From: Symsagittifera roscoffensis
Taxonomy: Eukaryota > Xenacoelomorpha > Acoela > Convolutidae
Assembly (NCBI RefSeq): GCF_963678635.1
Contig: NC_087065.1
Location: 74,907,345 to 74,971,344, forward strand
Direction of reading: 5' to 3'
DNA length: 64,000 nucleotides
Below the pieces are notes generated by a model. That model saw nothing but the letters and a program-made list of their open reading frames with translations, searched no databases and was not told where the DNA came from. Both the position numbers and the translations under genes were made by a program. Below are positions 22,463 to 32,190 of the stretch, piece by piece (positions within the stretch are counted from its first letter, which is position 1; the number at the start of each line of letters is the position of its first letter).

Positions 22463-23817
22463 TCTATAGTCTGTCTATTGGCGCATGCTTCTCAAGAGTA
22501 AAATATTCAGTGGTATAACTTTGTTCTCTCTAGAAAAATCACTTTGTTAATCTTTCAAAACTTTATTTTAAAACTTCAAGAGGTCAGTTTTGCTATGAGA
22601 ATGAAAATTACCAGTCAATTTGACCTGAAATTCGAAAACAAAATTTTTTTTGGATTGCGCGTTGGTAGTGGAACAACTATTCAAATTGAAGGGTACATTG
22701 GTGTTCCAAAAAAGTGAAGATTAAGTTTTCAGGATATTCAGATGTTTTTAAAGCTTTTTGCGCCTTCTCAGTTATATGGCGCAAATTTATCAACTGTCAT
22801 TTCAGCAGCTTCTTTTTTCAAAGAAAACACATTTTTTTGTTACTGCATTTAACTTCAAAAAATCACTTTTTTCAAACTATTAGGTTTAGCATTATAATCA
22901 AATTTTCAAAAAAAAGCTTGGTTTTGCGCCGTATTTTGTGCCCAAAATTAATATTTTCAAATTGTTTAAGTGAAATTTAAGAACTTAAAGCTCAAATATG
23001 ATTAGTTGGAATGAATGCTAAAAAAAGTTTCAAAATGTTTTTGTATTTTTTGTCGAGTCAAATAAAAACTAAAAAGTATTTTTTACTTTGTTCTCATTCC
23101 ATCCTATTCGATAAATTTTAGCACCTGATTTTCGGCGGAAACACGCATTTGAATGTCAGCATGTTGTCATATTTTTGCGGTCATTTTTTTTTATATTTCA
23201 AAAAATGGAACTGTTTGAGTTGGTGCTTAACGTTTTGGGTCATTGTACTTAATCAAACCTTATGTACTTAGAAGCGCTCGACTAGTAACTTTAGCGCGTT
23301 ACCTCAACTATATTTGGGGAAAAAGGTCAATTTCAATCAATCAGACTAAAGCTTTTTCGTTTCTTTTTTTATGTTTTATACTTGCAAATTTAGGCAGAGT
23401 AACTAAAACGATCCAATTTTTCTCAAAAGTTTTAGAAAATGATGAAAGAGCATTGACCATTTTATAACGTTTTCGGGCTATTTTTTACGTATTCAAAAAA
23501 TCAAGCAGTAATTGTTCCGACTTTCGAAGAAAGTGACGGATTACTTCTGCTCGGGTGGTGATTTCTCCAGACCAATTTCGATTTATTAATTAGTCAATTT
23601 TGAACAAAATTTTTTATACCATATGAAAGATATTGACGTCTCAAGCTGAAACTTAAAAAGATGTTTTAGTGGTTACTGTTTTTTTTTATTTAATGGGGTT
23701 GAAAAGCTGCCAACTAAGCTAAATTGGGGCAATTGACGCGCAAAATTTTCGGGATAATAAAGCGTAAGCATCTATCTTGGTATTATTTGATTTTATTAAT
23801 ATGCTATAAGACGCTAA
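22463..23817. other. Non-coding, includes repeat-family copy at 23512-23810
   Basis: I see no gene. From 23512 the TTCCGACTTTCGA motif and the ACGCGCAAAATTTTCGGGAT core show a copy of the dispersed family. The 18-kb element is inserted into or directly beside it. Confidence 0.5.
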
Positions 23818-23821
23818 TAAC

Positions 23822-24232
23822 TGAGTTATAACCGAGGTGGTTAACTCATAGAGTAATTTCGGATAGGGTACACCGTCTGCTCGTCACGCTATCTTATTTT
23901 CGGCCGGATAGATTCGTGCAACTTCTTAGTCTAATACCGATCCTAATCTTACTCTTATACTTATCTAGTCTCAGGTTGTTTAACTAGTCTCTGCTAGGCT
24001 CAATAGATCTAGGGTATACTGGTTTATTGCGGCTGCTGAAGTTCTCTTGGAGAGTCAACTAATTTCTAAGTTAAATTCAAATCTCTCTGGTGCTGAAATT
24101 ACAAGTAATTTCAGCACTTACAAATAAGTGGGTTGTTAGTTAGATGGATCATGATTGGTTAATATTAAATACTTTACAATGGTAAAATATCTAATTTATC
24201 CAATCATAAAATGTAGTTTAGATCAGGTTCCA
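23822..24232 (-). repeat. LTR of the 18-kb element (3' LTR in coding sense)
   Basis: The 411-bp LTR differs from 41503-41913 only at an A/G and a T/G position near its right end. It contains a perfect 13-bp inverted repeat with a 2-nt loop at 24090-24117. Confidence 0.95.
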
Positions 24233-24246
24233 CCCATCCGGGTTTT
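24233..24246 (-). other. Weak polypurine tract candidate
   Basis: On the - strand AAAACCCGGATGGG directly precedes the LTR start TGGAACC. The same sequence precedes the 3' LTR of the related copy at 44977. The purine run is short and interrupted, so the assignment rests mainly on position. Confidence 0.35.
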
Positions 24247-25807
24247 ACAGAGTTTTTTAGAATAGTCTTTCTGTAATTCAAAGGATGGATGATGGACGTT
24301 GGTATTTGGCGAACATCATAATTCTTCTGGGTTTTTGTGTTAGAGAAGTTCCAGGTTCAATCGCTGTGTCTTCTCATGACAACGACTGGGTTTTCGCAAC
24401 AAACTCAAATCTGATTTCAGAATGGTTGCTATGACAGGTTTTTCTGTTCCATGTAGAGAACTTCTTTTGGGTTGACCTTGTCTGGGAATGGCGTGGAGAT
24501 TGTGCGTGGATGGGATGCCTGGTTACTCGGATCTGTACGTATACTTGAACATCGAGGTGGTCATTGGTCTAGTTCAATGAAGTCCTTTTCTGCGAAGTCA
24601 AGTCGTACTCTAAATCCTTTGAGTTGTGATTGTGGGCGGCATATTGATTGTGGTTGGCCATTCTTTTCCGAGTGTAGTGGGGTCATTTTGTCTTTGGATG
24701 TTCGTCTTTGGTGTTGTATGCTGATCTATATACTGCAAGGTATAATTTACATTTTATAAAATTTTTATTAGTTTGGTGTTTTAATTATGATTTTGGTTAG
24801 TTGTTTTCACAAAAGCTTTTTGTTCTAGTTCAGTTATTTTGAAGAGTTACTCACCCTTGAGTACCTCTTATTAAAAATAGAAGTGTGGTCACAAAGCGTG
24901 GATGTAGCGCGGTGGGTTAGGCCGGCTATAGAGCATGCTCAGGACGTCCTCTCTGGTGGGTTAGGCCAGGAGTGGGAGTATGATTTCGTGCGGTTTCTGT
25001 GAGAGGTCCTGTTATGTGATAACGTTTTATGTTGGGTTTATTGTGGTTTTTCTTATGTTTCGTTGGTTGTGTCCTTTTTTCAAAATTCAAATTGTTTTTG
25101 GTATGGGTTTGTCTTTCGACTTTTTTGTGTTTTATTATTTCTTTCTTAGACTTTATAATAGTCTTCAAAAGAATAAATTATCCAGTTTTAAACTGGGTTA
25201 ATCCGGTTTGGGTACCGTTGGTTTCCTTTTCTTAGTCATGCTGTTATTCTATGTGTTGTGGTGTTTAGTAAGCTGCGTTGGTTAGTTTTGTTTAGTATAT
25301 AATTCCTTTCCAACCGGGTTAAAGGAAAGTTTGAAACTTGTTATCGTGTGTTAGAGTTGTTGAGTGTGAAAGCTTGAAACTGAAATTCATTATTTAAACA
25401 ATTCTTCGTGGGCAAGCTGTGCGAGTATGGATAGAATTCTTGTGCGAGTGAATGGAATATCAAAAGGTTAGTACTGCATTTGCGTTTTATCAATTTACTA
25501 CATAGAATTTCAATTTTACTGCTAGTTTTGGGGAAAAATTAAGTTACAAATTTTCATCATTATTAGAATTACTGCTTTTAGGGAAATAATTTATAAATTA
25601 ATTTACTACATTGGTATGAATTTTATTGAATTTATCTAGTGTAAAATATTAATAGAGTTTTGAAGAATTTGAGGAAGTTTTCGATTTTTTATCTTTCTTT
25701 ATTGTATTTTGCAGATGATCGTGAGATAAATAAAACATGGATAAAGAATGGTTAGTGGTTTATTTTAAATTTATTAGTTAAGAATATGTATAAATTATAC
25801 TTACCTG
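24247..25807 (-). other. 3' non-coding region of the 18-kb element
   Basis: There is no convincing sense-strand gene. The region is shared with the gutted copy (43610-44976). An 80-codon Lys-rich frame is open in both copies, but nearly all differences are amino-acid changing. An antisense frame of 158 codons is open only in the short copy. Confidence 0.6.
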
Positions 25808-27413
25808 TTAGTCGTCGAGGAAAAAACCGTGGGGGAAAATGTCGTGGATTATGTCGGAATTTGTTAGTAACTTTGCTAGTATGCGAATGATGTTTTTAGT
25901 TTGAAGCAGTGGCCAAAGCAATTGAAGTGCTTTAATGGTTTTTAGTTCTTCAGTGCCAACTGCAAACTCATAAGGTGTGTTTTGGATGAGATTATATAAT
26001 TTGTGGTTATATTTAGTGTTGTGGATGAATTCTAATATGGGGATTTCTATAGGTTGAACAAATTCATGTGGGATAAGGAAGGGTCTGGATTCTTCTGCGT
26101 TGAAGGTCTTTGTGATGGGACAAAAAAAATACATTTGGGTTATGGGATCATAATTGCGAAGAATACCGTGAAGGTTAGTATCTTTGATGCAATATGTGAA
26201 GTTAAGAAAAAATGGTGAAGTGTACTTAGAGTTAATAAATTGAAAACGGTGGTGTGGTTGTCTTGATGGAGTGTGTAGATCAAAGTGATTTTGTATGAAG
26301 CGATAATATGTATATGTGTGGGTTTGTTTAGTGCGTAACATAATGTCGTGTGAGCAGTGCAAATCTCGTTCGTGTGGTGCAAGGAAATGAAAGGTTAGTG
26401 AAAATAATTGAAATTTTTCTTTAAAACTTTCGTAAGCTTGTGTGTCGGTTAGTGCTTCAGAAATGATGTGGTCGAATTTGCGATCAAATATATTGAGTGT
26501 AAATACATATGGTGTTTTGATGAAAAACTTTTCTGTGATTTGTGGGTTAGCAAAACAGTCATCATCTAAAAATTGGTCTTGGTTAGTTCGTATGATGTTG
26601 TGATCGTAATATTCTAGCGTGTATTCGTTAGCTCGGGGTGCAGTGTATGTTTTTAGTGACTTTTTATATCCTATATAAGTAAATTGTCTATGTGTTAGTG
26701 GTGTGGTGAGTCGATATAGCATATCTTTATTTCTTTCTATATCGATGTGAGTATTAGATAAAGGTAGGCAAAGGGGGTTAGTAAAATGATAATATGATTT
26801 CCATTGAAGTGTAGGCATTAAAACGTGTTCATCTACAAAACTGCGTGTGTTGTTAGTGTCGTTAGGGGTATTCAAAGTATACTGTGGAAAAGAGGGTAGG
26901 GTGATGGCTAAAAAATCTTTCGTGTTAGTGTGATTTGGATGATTAATATATTCACGGGCTGTTCCTGGTTTTGTTGGAAATGGATGGTTCGGGAATTTTC
27001 TTTTGAAAGTGCGATAAGCTCTATTAGTGCTATTTGATGATTCGGTGGATGTGGAGGATGGTGCTAATGATGCGGTATAAGCTGAAGAGGGTGTAGGGGT
27101 AGGTGGGTTTAATGATTCTATTGTGGATGAAATCTGGTTTATAGTGGAATTTTCAAGGTGGAAGGGTTGTTGTTGTAGGGTGATAAAATTATCTAGTTCC
27201 TGGGAGATTTGGGGAGTATCTGGAGAATTGGATGATCGGTCTGAATGAAATGAAGAGTAGGTTGGGGTGACTTGCGAAGCATAAGAGGGTGTAGAAATGG
27301 ATGGGAGTGGGTTATTTGGCGAGATTGGTTGAAAAGGGGGTTTTGAAAAAACTGAGGAGTTGGTTTGAAAATTATTGGATGGAGATGGTTCAGAGTCTGC
27401 AAATTCATCAGGG
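25808..27413 (-). CDS. Unknown element-encoded protein, 3'-most ORF
   Basis: The frame is open from about 27413 to the stop at 25808, about 535 codons. The N-terminal part is Ser/Pro/Thr-rich and probably disordered. The last 355 codons (from TTG 26875) look folded, rich in aromatic residues, His and Tyr, with no recognised motif and no clear signal peptide. No ATG lies near the start of the open frame. The ATG of the 27615 frame just upstream would lead into it if one indel near 27412 were absent. I do not recognise the family. It could be an accessory or structural protein of the element. Confidence 0.55.
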
Positions 27414-27615
27414 TTTCAATATCTGGGTTATTGAGTTGTGAGATGGAGTACAAAACTGAGATATGTGAATTAGTGTCTGAATTCAAGCCTGATGTTACAT
27501 TATTGGTTGGGAAATCGGGTGGCGGGAAAGCAAAAAGTGGAATTATTGTAATTGGAGTGTTGAGGTTGGTCGGGTGGGAATTTGAGCGGTGTAGGGATCC
27601 AAGTTGTCGGCTCAT
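27193..27615 (-). pseudogene. 5' part of the 3'-most ORF, out of frame
   Basis: ATG 27615 overlaps the TGA of the preceding glycoprotein frame as ATGA. This coupling is also seen between other genes of the element. The first about 65 codons are Ser/Pro/Asn-rich, like the N-terminal part of the frame that continues at 27413. The same composition on both sides of about 27412 suggests a single gene broken by a small indel. After that point this frame is probably a shadow. Confidence 0.4.
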
Positions 27616-28979
27616 CGTGGGCTAAAAAAAATATTATTTTGAGACTGAAAAGCGGTGGTATGGGGTTGTTCTTTATTTTGTTCATTTGTATTTTCATCTA
27701 GTGGATGGTGTGTCATTATATGTTGAATGGGACTTTGTGATATGGTTGGTCTAAAATTTGGATTATGTGTTATTGCTAAATTTCGAAAATTTCGTGGGAC
27801 TAGTGATAGTGGATGGTTATGTGGTAGGGGTGGTAACTGTGGTGCTGTAGGCGTTATGTCTACATTGTTATGTTCTTCGTCGTATGTGTTCTGTCTTGTT
27901 GCTATTTTTGTGTTGTATTCTTTTATTTGTGCGTCTAAAAGAATTTTGTTTATTGATGATGAAAAAATTCCAAAAAATCCTGCAAATAGTATGCGTGCTA
28001 CACTTGCTTGTCTATTTACTTGTGTGTGTATAGCGCATGTATTATAGATTCCTTTTAAAAGCGAAAAAAGAAATCCTATAAAGTTAAACATTGCGTATAA
28101 AATAGTTAATTTTTCTAAGATGCAGTAGGGCCATCCTAGAAAATCGAGAATTTCATTTTTTAGTGTAACAAAGCTAAAAATATTTATAGGTGAAATATCT
28201 TGTGGTCTATATTTTTCACCGTTTAGATATATATAGTCTTTAATGTCTTTAAAATATCCGCTATAGTCTTGTGTATAAATATCTGCAAATCCTGCGGTTT
28301 CGGCAAGTTTGCGTAAGTTTTGGTCAATTGATTGTCTTTGTATAGTGTCCATTTGTGTTAATAATTCTTGGAATTGTTGTGTTCTAATGTGATGTTGGAT
28401 ATCGGATTTTGAATATATTCCAATTGATTGTAGGTCAATATTTGGGTTTCGAGCAATAGCTCTGATGCTTTCAGGTGAAAATTTTTTGAGTGATTGCATT
28501 AATGTGGGATATGGGGTAAGAAGGTAATATTTATCTTCATCAGGGTTCAGTTGAACTACATTGTGGCTATTTTCTGATCCACATGGGACTGCGGTATCCC
28601 AAAAATAGGTTCGTCTTGAAAGCGTGTCAACGAAATGTACTTTATTCTTATAAAAGATAGGGATTCTTTTATAGCATCGTTTATCTTCAAAAACATATAG
28701 TGGTGATACTTTTTTGGTACAGGTATAAAACCATAAAATGTTTCCTTCATAGTCTAAAAAATGTGATCTATTTCCTGATAGTAAATATCCTGCGTAGGGT
28801 ATTTTTAATACTGCTAGTGCAAGTGATTGTAGGATTTGTGTCCTTTCTAATTCGCATAGTTGGTGAAGTGTTTCTAATTCAGAGAGTGACATTTTTTGAA
28901 AAATTAGGCTAATTGTGTAGTCTAATTTCATATCTAGGTGAATATCATAGTGGATGTTACCGAAATATGTACTATTCAT
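27612..28979 (-). CDS. Envelope-like glycoprotein, C-terminal portion
   Basis: The 455-codon frame contains paired cysteines, NRS and NST glycosylation sites, a run of aromatic and Pro positions (TPYPTLM, PYAGYLLSGNRS), a membrane anchor candidate near residues 290-315 (KLTILYAMFNFIGFLFSLLK) and a second hydrophobic stretch near 335-350. A Pro-rich cytoplasmic-like tail follows. Position after integrase and behind a signal-peptide ORF fits a retroviral-type envelope. The pattern reminds me of the class III fusion glycoproteins of Chuviridae, which are known to occur in some retroelements of arthropods, but I could not test this. The frame is also open upstream of ATG 28979, so the gene probably begins earlier. 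Confidence 0.55.
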   Translation of the reverse strand: MNSTYFGNIHYDIHLDMKLDYTISLIFQKMSLSELETLHQLCELERTQILQSLALAVLKIPYAGYLLSGNRSHFLDYEGNILWFYTCTKKVSPLYVFEDKRCYKRIPIFYKNKVHFVDTLSRRTYFWDTAVPCGSENSHNVVQLNPDEDKYYLLTPYPTLMQSLKKFSPESIRAIARNPNIDLQSIGIYSKSDIQHHIRTQQFQELLTQMDTIQRQSIDQNLRKLAETAGFADIYTQDYSGYFKDIKDYIYLNGEKYRPQDISPINIFSFVTLKNEILDFLGWPYCILEKLTILYAMFNFIGFLFSLLKGIYNTCAIHTQVNRQASVARILFAGFFGIFSSSINKILLDAQIKEYNTKIATRQNTYDEEHNNVDITPTAPQLPPLPHNHPLSLVPRNFRNLAITHNPNFRPTISQSPIQHIMTHHPLDENTNEQNKEQPHTTAFQSQNNIFFSPR

Positions 28980-29089
28980 TAGTGATAGTTCTTGTAAACG
29001 TGTGCTTCTAGTGTTATGGGGCTTTAGATGTCCACCAGGTTGACTTTTACTTTTTTGAAAATCAACTGGTATATATGATGTTCCTTCGT

Positions 29090-29554
29090 TTATGGGTGAC
29101 TTGTGGCGTATGGGTCGATTTTTACTTTTCCAGTGGTCATGTCGAATCCTTTTTCGTATTCAACTAATATCTCGGAGTATTGTGTTTTGTGAAGTGGATT
29201 TCTGTATTTACATGCAAGTTCTGTTTCTTGATATATTTGAAAACGTGTCAATTTATTTTCTATATTGTGTATGTTTCTAAAATTAGAACTTTGTCTTCGT
29301 GATGGATGGACTTGTTCATATGGAATTGATTGTATAAAATATTTTATCATACGAGCGTGTATTTTTGCTACTTGAAATGTTGTACATGTGTCTTCGGGGA
29401 ACCAAACAATTGTTGCTTGTGTTCGTGTTGTAGGGTCACAATAGCCTTGATCGTTTTTACAGGGTAATCTAATTCCTTGATAGATCATTGTGTTGTCAGA
29501 TAAATCGCGTGTGAGTTGTATTTTTTCGAGTTGTATTTTCCAATCGAAAAACAT
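29090..29554 (-). pseudogene. Envelope-like glycoprotein, middle portion
   Basis: This frame lies between the signal-peptide ORF and the C-terminal portion. It contains several spaced cysteines (LPCKNDQGYCDP, PEDTCTTFQ), as in an extracellular domain. It stops at 29090, where the neighbouring frame is already open. The transition looks like an indel break within one gene rather than a separate gene. Coding sense also extends upstream of ATG 29554 in this frame to about 29660. Confidence 0.5.
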
Positions 29555-29655
29555 GATTTCTTGATATCCTTTATTTTTTGTGTCTGCTTTGCAGTTTGAT
29601 GGGTCATTTATACCAATGTGTGGTATCCAGTGTTTATCGTGTATATCATAAGTTA

Positions 29656-30071
29656 ATCTTCTTTAACTCGTTTTTACAATCTTCGGGATTGAGATGTAAA
29701 AGTCGTTCGATATTACTCTGGTAGAATGCTTCGTGGTCAAGTCGGTTTTTATTTCCATTTGAGACTTGTGAACAATGTACTTTCTTTTCGGAAAATGTTG
29801 CTGTGAATTTATATCCTATAACTGTTGTTGCTCGGGCTTTTGAATAAAGTGTCGCTCATACATTTGTTGTTTCTATGGCTTGTGGTTCTGTTTCGCATTG
29901 TGATACTTGATTTATTGCATATTTGTGTAGTGTTTTTTGTTCGTTTTCTTCACAATCGTAATGTGTTACTAATAAATCTTGGGGTCCTGTGCGGGGGGAA
30001 GGGTTTATGTTTTCATTTGAGGTTATTAGAAAAAGGAGTTGGAGAAAAATTAAAATTTTTAGAATATACAT
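29656..30071 (-). pseudogene. Envelope-like N-terminal portion with signal peptide
   Basis: ATG 30071 starts a classic signal peptide (MYILKILIFLQLLFLITSNE). It overlaps the end of the Met-less ORF by 13 nt. The ORF proper stops at TGA 29856-29858. The same frame stays open after that stop for another 65 or so codons with Cys and Tyr residues, then stops near 29656. One in-frame stop and one frame change therefore separate this from the middle portion. Role by position: the exported N-terminus of the glycoprotein. Confidence 0.55.
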
Positions 30072-31234
30072 GTGTATGACAATCTTGAGTATGGGTTATA
30101 AAATGTGATGTAACCAATTGTTTTTTTGGTATATCTGTCGTATTTGTATATCACTTCAGTTGTTATAAACGGTGGTGGTAGGGATTGAGCTGTTATATTT
30201 GGTGGGTTTAATGGATAGGGATGTTGAGTAATGTTGTTTAATTTAACCGTGATTTCGAATTTTAATTGTAGACTATTTTGTTGGAGTATTTGGATGTTAT
30301 GATCACGAATGTCTTCGTGAATGTCTTGTCTATATTTTAGTCTATTTAGTGCCCAGTTGTGGAGTCGGTTACTTTCAGGGTGTTGTCCAAATAATGGTGG
30401 AGGTGCTGTGAATGTATTCCAGTCTAGTCTTAAAGGAATGTTTGTTGATGATTGTTCTCGATATCTAGCGTCGAGGTTATTTGGGAAATTTAAGTTAAAA
30501 GGCGGTGGTGAAATCTGACTGATTGATGGTGTTGATGGTAGTGATAATGTTTCTGGTAGTGATGAGGATGTTGTTGTATCCGTAGAAATATCTATTGGAT
30601 CATTGATTAAATTTGGTTCACCTTGTGTGAATGAATGTGTTGTCCAATATGGTAGTCGTGATGTTTGGTTTGTAGGGTTAAAGGGATTTTCACGTATTTG
30701 TTCAGATGTTGGTGTTGAACCTAAGTAATCTGAGGGTAGGCTTGAGGTGCTACGTTGTGAAAGAAGCGTAGGGGTTTCTGGTAATATACCGATGGGGTTT
30801 TCTGGAGTACTTTGTGATGGGGATTGAGGTATATCAAAATGAACTCGGGGAGTTTGAAAATTTCTGTTTCGTCGAGGATGTATAATTTGTCTATTTATTT
30901 CGACTGTATTTTGGTTTTGACTAGGATTTCGTATTCTACTTAATTCTTGTGGTAGTGTTGGGTATAAGTTATATGTTGGTTCGCTTAAAGGTGCTTGTCG
31001 TTGAACTGGTTCTAGTGGTTCAGATAAGCGAGCGTGTCGTTCTTCAAAGGTATATGGGTTATCTTGAAAAGAAATTCGTGTGGATGTTTGGGGGTTTTGG
31101 GTATTTGAAGATGGTGTTGGGTTATCTTGGGATGATGTCGGTGAAGACTGACTGAGTGATTGTTGGTTAGCAATTTTTGATGGTTTTTTATTTATTCTTT
31201 TAGTGGAAAAATTTATGTTTATTATAGTATTCTT
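30059..31234 (-). CDS. 391-codon ORF with no methionine codon
   Basis: On the - strand, from the codon after a TAG at 31235-31237 to TAA 30059-30061, there are 391 sense codons and not one ATG. Composition is Pro/Ser/Thr/Gln/Asn-rich in the first two thirds and more ordered at the end, with aromatic and charged residues and a last stretch of mixed Tyr/Lys. Codon choice resembles the other genes of the element. A random AT-rich frame would not stay open this long. Expression could be by splicing from an upstream AUG, or by +1 frameshifting from the 62-codon hydrophobic ORF that overlaps its start (31200-31388). I do not recognise the family. Confidence 0.65.
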   Translation of the reverse strand, partial: KNTIININFSTKRINKKPSKIANQQSLSQSSPTSSQDNPTPSSNTQNPQTSTRISFQDNPYTFEERHARLSEPLEPVQRQAPLSEPTYNLYPTLPQELSRIRNPSQNQNTVEINRQIIHPRRNRNFQTPRVHFDIPQSPSQSTPENPIGILPETPTLLSQRSTSSLPSDYLGSTPTSEQIRENPFNPTNQTSRLPYWTTHSFTQGEPNLINDPIDISTDTTTSSSLPETLSLPSTPSISQISPPPFNLNFPNNLDARYREQSSTNIPLRLDWNTFTAPPPLFGQHPESNRLHNWALNRLKYRQDIHEDIRDHNIQILQQNSLQLKFEITVKLNNITQHPYPLNPPNITAQSLPPPFITTEVIYKYDRYTKKTIGYITFYNPYSRLSYTCIF

Positions 31235-31388
31235 CTAGAAAAAGAATTAGGAGGATTGTTGCTAGGGCGAATGTGATGATTGCTTTCTTTATACATTTGC
31301 ATATTGTCAAGATGAGGGATGATAGAAATGTTATAAAAATTACAAATCGTAAAAAAATATCTGTTCTACTAAAAATGGTTCGTATCAT
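31200..31388 (-). CDS. Small hydrophobic protein 2 of the element
   Basis: The 62-codon frame has two hydrophobic helices (FLRFVIFITFLSSLILTICK and ITFALATILLILFLEEYY). ATG 31388 overlaps the stop of the upstream 76-codon hydrophobic ORF as ATGA. This tight coupling in a eukaryotic element suggests reinitiation or a viral-style compact layout. The role is unknown; small membrane proteins of viruses can act as ion channels, but nothing here proves that. Confidence 0.45.
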   Translation of the reverse strand: MIRTIFSRTDIFLRFVIFITFLSSLILTICKCIKKAIITFALATILLILFLEEYYNKHKFFH

Positions 31389-31615
31389 TTAGATAAGTTT
31401 TGTGAATCGTACCTGTGGATATAGTCAATAGCTTTTGAAAGCTGGAGGTATAGTTCAAATATGGAATAGAAAGTTAAAAAAATTTTGCAAAAAATGATTA
31501 AGATTATTACAAAAGATTCTAAGGTATCAAAAAGAAATATGATTAAAAGTTTAAATATCGTTAAAAAGTTTATGAGAATGTTAAGAATTATGTTGACTGG
31601 TCGAGAGAAGAGCAT
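31385..31615 (-). CDS. Small hydrophobic protein 1 of the element
   Basis: The 76-codon frame is dominated by Ile/Leu/Phe with probably two or three membrane helices (LINFLTIFKLLIIFLFDTLE, FVIILIIFCKIFLTFYSIFE). It lies between integrase and the Met-less ORF. The stop overlaps the next ATG by four bases. AT-rich DNA can produce hydrophobic frames by chance, so confidence is moderate. Confidence 0.4.
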   Translation of the reverse strand: MLFSRPVNIILNILINFLTIFKLLIIFLFDTLESFVIILIIFCKIFLTFYSIFELYLQLSKAIDYIHRYDSQNLSK

Positions 31616-32190
31616 TTACGAAATGGCTTCTCGATCGAGTATTTGTTGTTGTTTGAGGCAATTTTCAAGTGTGGTCGAATTATTTATTGGTTTTTTGACA
31701 AGTGGGTTGAGTTTTGTGAAAAATTGTTGGGGGCGAATTTTATGGTGATCGGGAGGTCTTCTTTGTCTTTATTTTTATTTGTCAAGTGATCTGGGGTATT
31801 TTTGAGATTTTTATACTTTAGGCTAATGAAAATGGTCGTTCTTTTACTTTAGGCTAATTTAACATATTTGTTTGGGGGGTATTTGAGATCGGAGTTGGGG
31901 AAATATTGTTGATCTTTGGGTTATTAGATAAGGGAGGGTTATGATATTATGGTGGTATTTATTTTAGTTGTCAAGTTGGAGTGGTTTGCTTATTTTTGAC
32001 CTGGAGGTCGCAAAGTTATAGTTATAGATATGCCTGGAGTTTAATATCGTTCGTCTGGTTGGAAGGTGATGGATTGGATGAATCCTATTGGCTAAATTTG
32101 AACTAGAATCGTTGCTTGTTTGTCAGCATGTTATTTTGAAAAATGAAAGTTCAAAATATTTCAGAGGTGCAAAGATTATGAAATATAAAA
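31616..32190 (-). other. Spacer between polymerase and hydrophobic ORFs
   Basis: The 575 bases of the element show no clear gene. The opposite-strand frame at 31485-31748 is the complement of the hydrophobic ORF and spacer and is not supported. Confidence 0.45.

Noticed and set aside
22714-23467. + strand frames of 74-88 codons
   Set aside because: Phe/Lys/Ile-rich chance frames in AT-rich DNA without motifs.
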